DNA of 5,185 nucleotides from Deinococcales bacterium (GTDB taxonomy: Bacteria; Deinococcota; Deinococci; Deinococcales; Deinococcaceae), in contig JANYFS010000389.1 in the NCBI GenBank assembly GCA_025359705.1, forward strand, positions 1-5,185, in the 5' to 3' direction. Made by a program: the position numbers and the translations under genes. Under the pieces are notes generated by a model. That model did no database searches and had not been told where the DNA came from. It saw only the letters and a program-made list of their open reading frames with translations. Position 1 is the first letter of the stretch; every line of letters starts with the position of its first letter. Positions 4,927-5,185 of the stretch are shown one piece after another.

Positions 4927-4968
4927 TTTCCAGCGTCTGTTTTATGTTTCCATCGTCTATTTTATGTT
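4927..4968. repeat. 20-bp tandem direct repeat in a divergent promoter region
   Basis: Two adjacent copies of a 20-bp unit, starting at 4927 and 4947 (first copy TTTCCAGCGTCTGTTTTATG), match at 18 of 20 positions. TT of a third copy follows. Two helical turns of spacing place both copies on the same face of the DNA. They lie about 20 bp above the -35 of the minus-strand operon promoter and about 36 bp above the -35 of the plus-strand promoter. A binding site for a dimeric or cooperatively binding regulator is possible. Confidence 0.6.
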
Positions 4969-5003
4969 GGAAGCTGTGCGAAGGGGTCGGCTCGAGGGAT
5001 CTA

Positions 5004-5033
5004 TTGGTACAAAACGTTCATAAAAGCTATGAT
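5004..5033 (+). promoter_or_regulatory. Promoter of the rightmost gene
   Basis: TTGGTA (5004-5009) and TATGAT (5028-5033) are separated by 18 nt. Transcription would start near 5040, giving a leader of about 34 nt before ATG 5074. It diverges from the SRPBCC operon promoter. Confidence 0.6.
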
Positions 5034-5058
5034 TCTTGGCAGAGACACCGCCACACTC

Positions 5059-5064
5059 GAGGGA
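5059..5064 (+). promoter_or_regulatory. Ribosome binding site of the rightmost gene, inside CTCGAG
   Basis: GAGGGA begins within a CTCGAG palindrome (5056-5061) and lies 9 nt before ATG 5074. It supports that start. Confidence 0.6.
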
Positions 5065-5073
5065 AATTCCATC

Positions 5074-5185
5074 ATGAGCATTCACCCAACCCCAAAAACC
5101 ACTGGGAGCCGCAGCCGTAAACTAGGGTTGATGCTGTGCTGTGCGTTGCTATGCGGAGTGCTTGCACTTTGCCCCTCGAGCGTGG
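5074..5185 (+). CDS. N-terminus of an exported or membrane-anchored protein (partial)
   Basis: An open frame from ATG 5074 runs off the right edge after 37 codons. The N-terminus is basic (RSRK at 13-16) and is followed by a hydrophobic stretch, LGLMLCCALLCGVLALC (17-33), then P-S-S-V. This is the layout of a Sec signal peptide or a signal anchor. Four Cys in the hydrophobic core are unusual. The A-L-C before Pro34 does not fit a standard lipobox, because the residue before Cys is Leu. The start is supported by a promoter and by a GAGGGA ribosome site. The mature protein is outside the window, so its function cannot be stated. It is divergent from the TetR operon and might share its control region. 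Confidence 0.75.
   Translation, partial: MSIHPTPKTTGSRSRKLGLMLCCALLCGVLALCPSSV

Larger units (their letters stand above)
127..5180. repeat. Highly iterated palindrome CTCGAG, 46 copies
   Basis: By hand count CTCGAG starts at 127, 565, 659, 923, 973, 1007, 1102, 1243, 1300, 1396, 1456, 1674, 1851, 2181, 2251, 2337, 2536, 2615, 2705, 2789, 2960, 3050, 3107, 3188, 3215, 3251, 3272, 3461, 3582, 3755, 3849, 3923, 3962, 4145, 4297, 4330, 4381, 4496, 4550, 4715, 4740, 4829, 4875, 4991, 5056 and 5175. About one is expected by chance. Copies lie in every complete gene of normal length and in intergenic DNA. The longest gap is 127 to 565. Frequent extensions are a C or G on either side, but only the 6-bp core is constant. 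Confidence 0.97.

Noticed and set aside
127..5180. CTCGAG copies as vector or linker (XhoI) contamination, or as a CRISPR or interspersed repeat array
   Set aside because: The copies are embedded in conserved codons of intact genes at irregular spacing and have no shared flanks beyond 6 bp, so they are neither cloning scars nor array repeats.

Overview
The window looks like a chromosomal segment of a free-living bacterium with moderate GC content (mid-50s percent by eye). The purine phosphoribosyltransferase variant and several start codons placed just downstream of -10 boxes suggest the Deinococcota (Deinococcus/Meiothermus group). This is inference from recalled family resemblance; no search was run. 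The most striking property is that the palindrome CTCGAG occurs 46 times in 5185 bp, about once per 113 bp against roughly once per 4 kb by chance. This resembles the highly iterated HIP1 palindrome of cyanobacteria.

Left part, minus strand (1-1716): a complete trpE (anthranilate synthase component I) is followed 4 nt later by the first 17 codons of another gene, possibly a tautomerase-family protein. Upstream of trpE is a complete-looking ribosome-mediated trp attenuator. It has a 20-codon leader peptide with three consecutive Trp codons, mutually exclusive 1:2, 2:3 and 3:4 hairpins, and a terminator with a GNRA-type loop and a T run. Tryptophan supply therefore probably controls trpE through leader translation.

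Middle, minus strand (1718-2992): a purine (adenine-type) phosphoribosyltransferase is read from a GTG just downstream of a TACACT box. Above it lie an orphan 57-codon open frame without a good start and a GNAT acetyltransferase frame whose start appears to be lost by a one-base deletion.

Right part, minus strand (2993-4907): an apparent three-gene operon encodes an SRPBCC-fold protein, a TetR-family regulator and an AhpD/carboxymuconolactone-decarboxylase-like protein. It is served by one good promoter (TTGACC-N17-TACACT) with a 22-bp TetR-type palindrome at the predicted transcription start. The simplest reading is a self-repressing small-molecule or redox stress operon.

Far right (4908-5185): the divergent intergenic region holds a 20-bp tandem repeat, a plus-strand promoter, and the start of a secreted or membrane protein gene that runs off the window.

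The palindrome also sits inside regulatory signals. It supplies the GAG of the Shine-Dalgarno-like sequence at four start sites and overlaps the -10 box of two promoters, which share an identical 15-mer.
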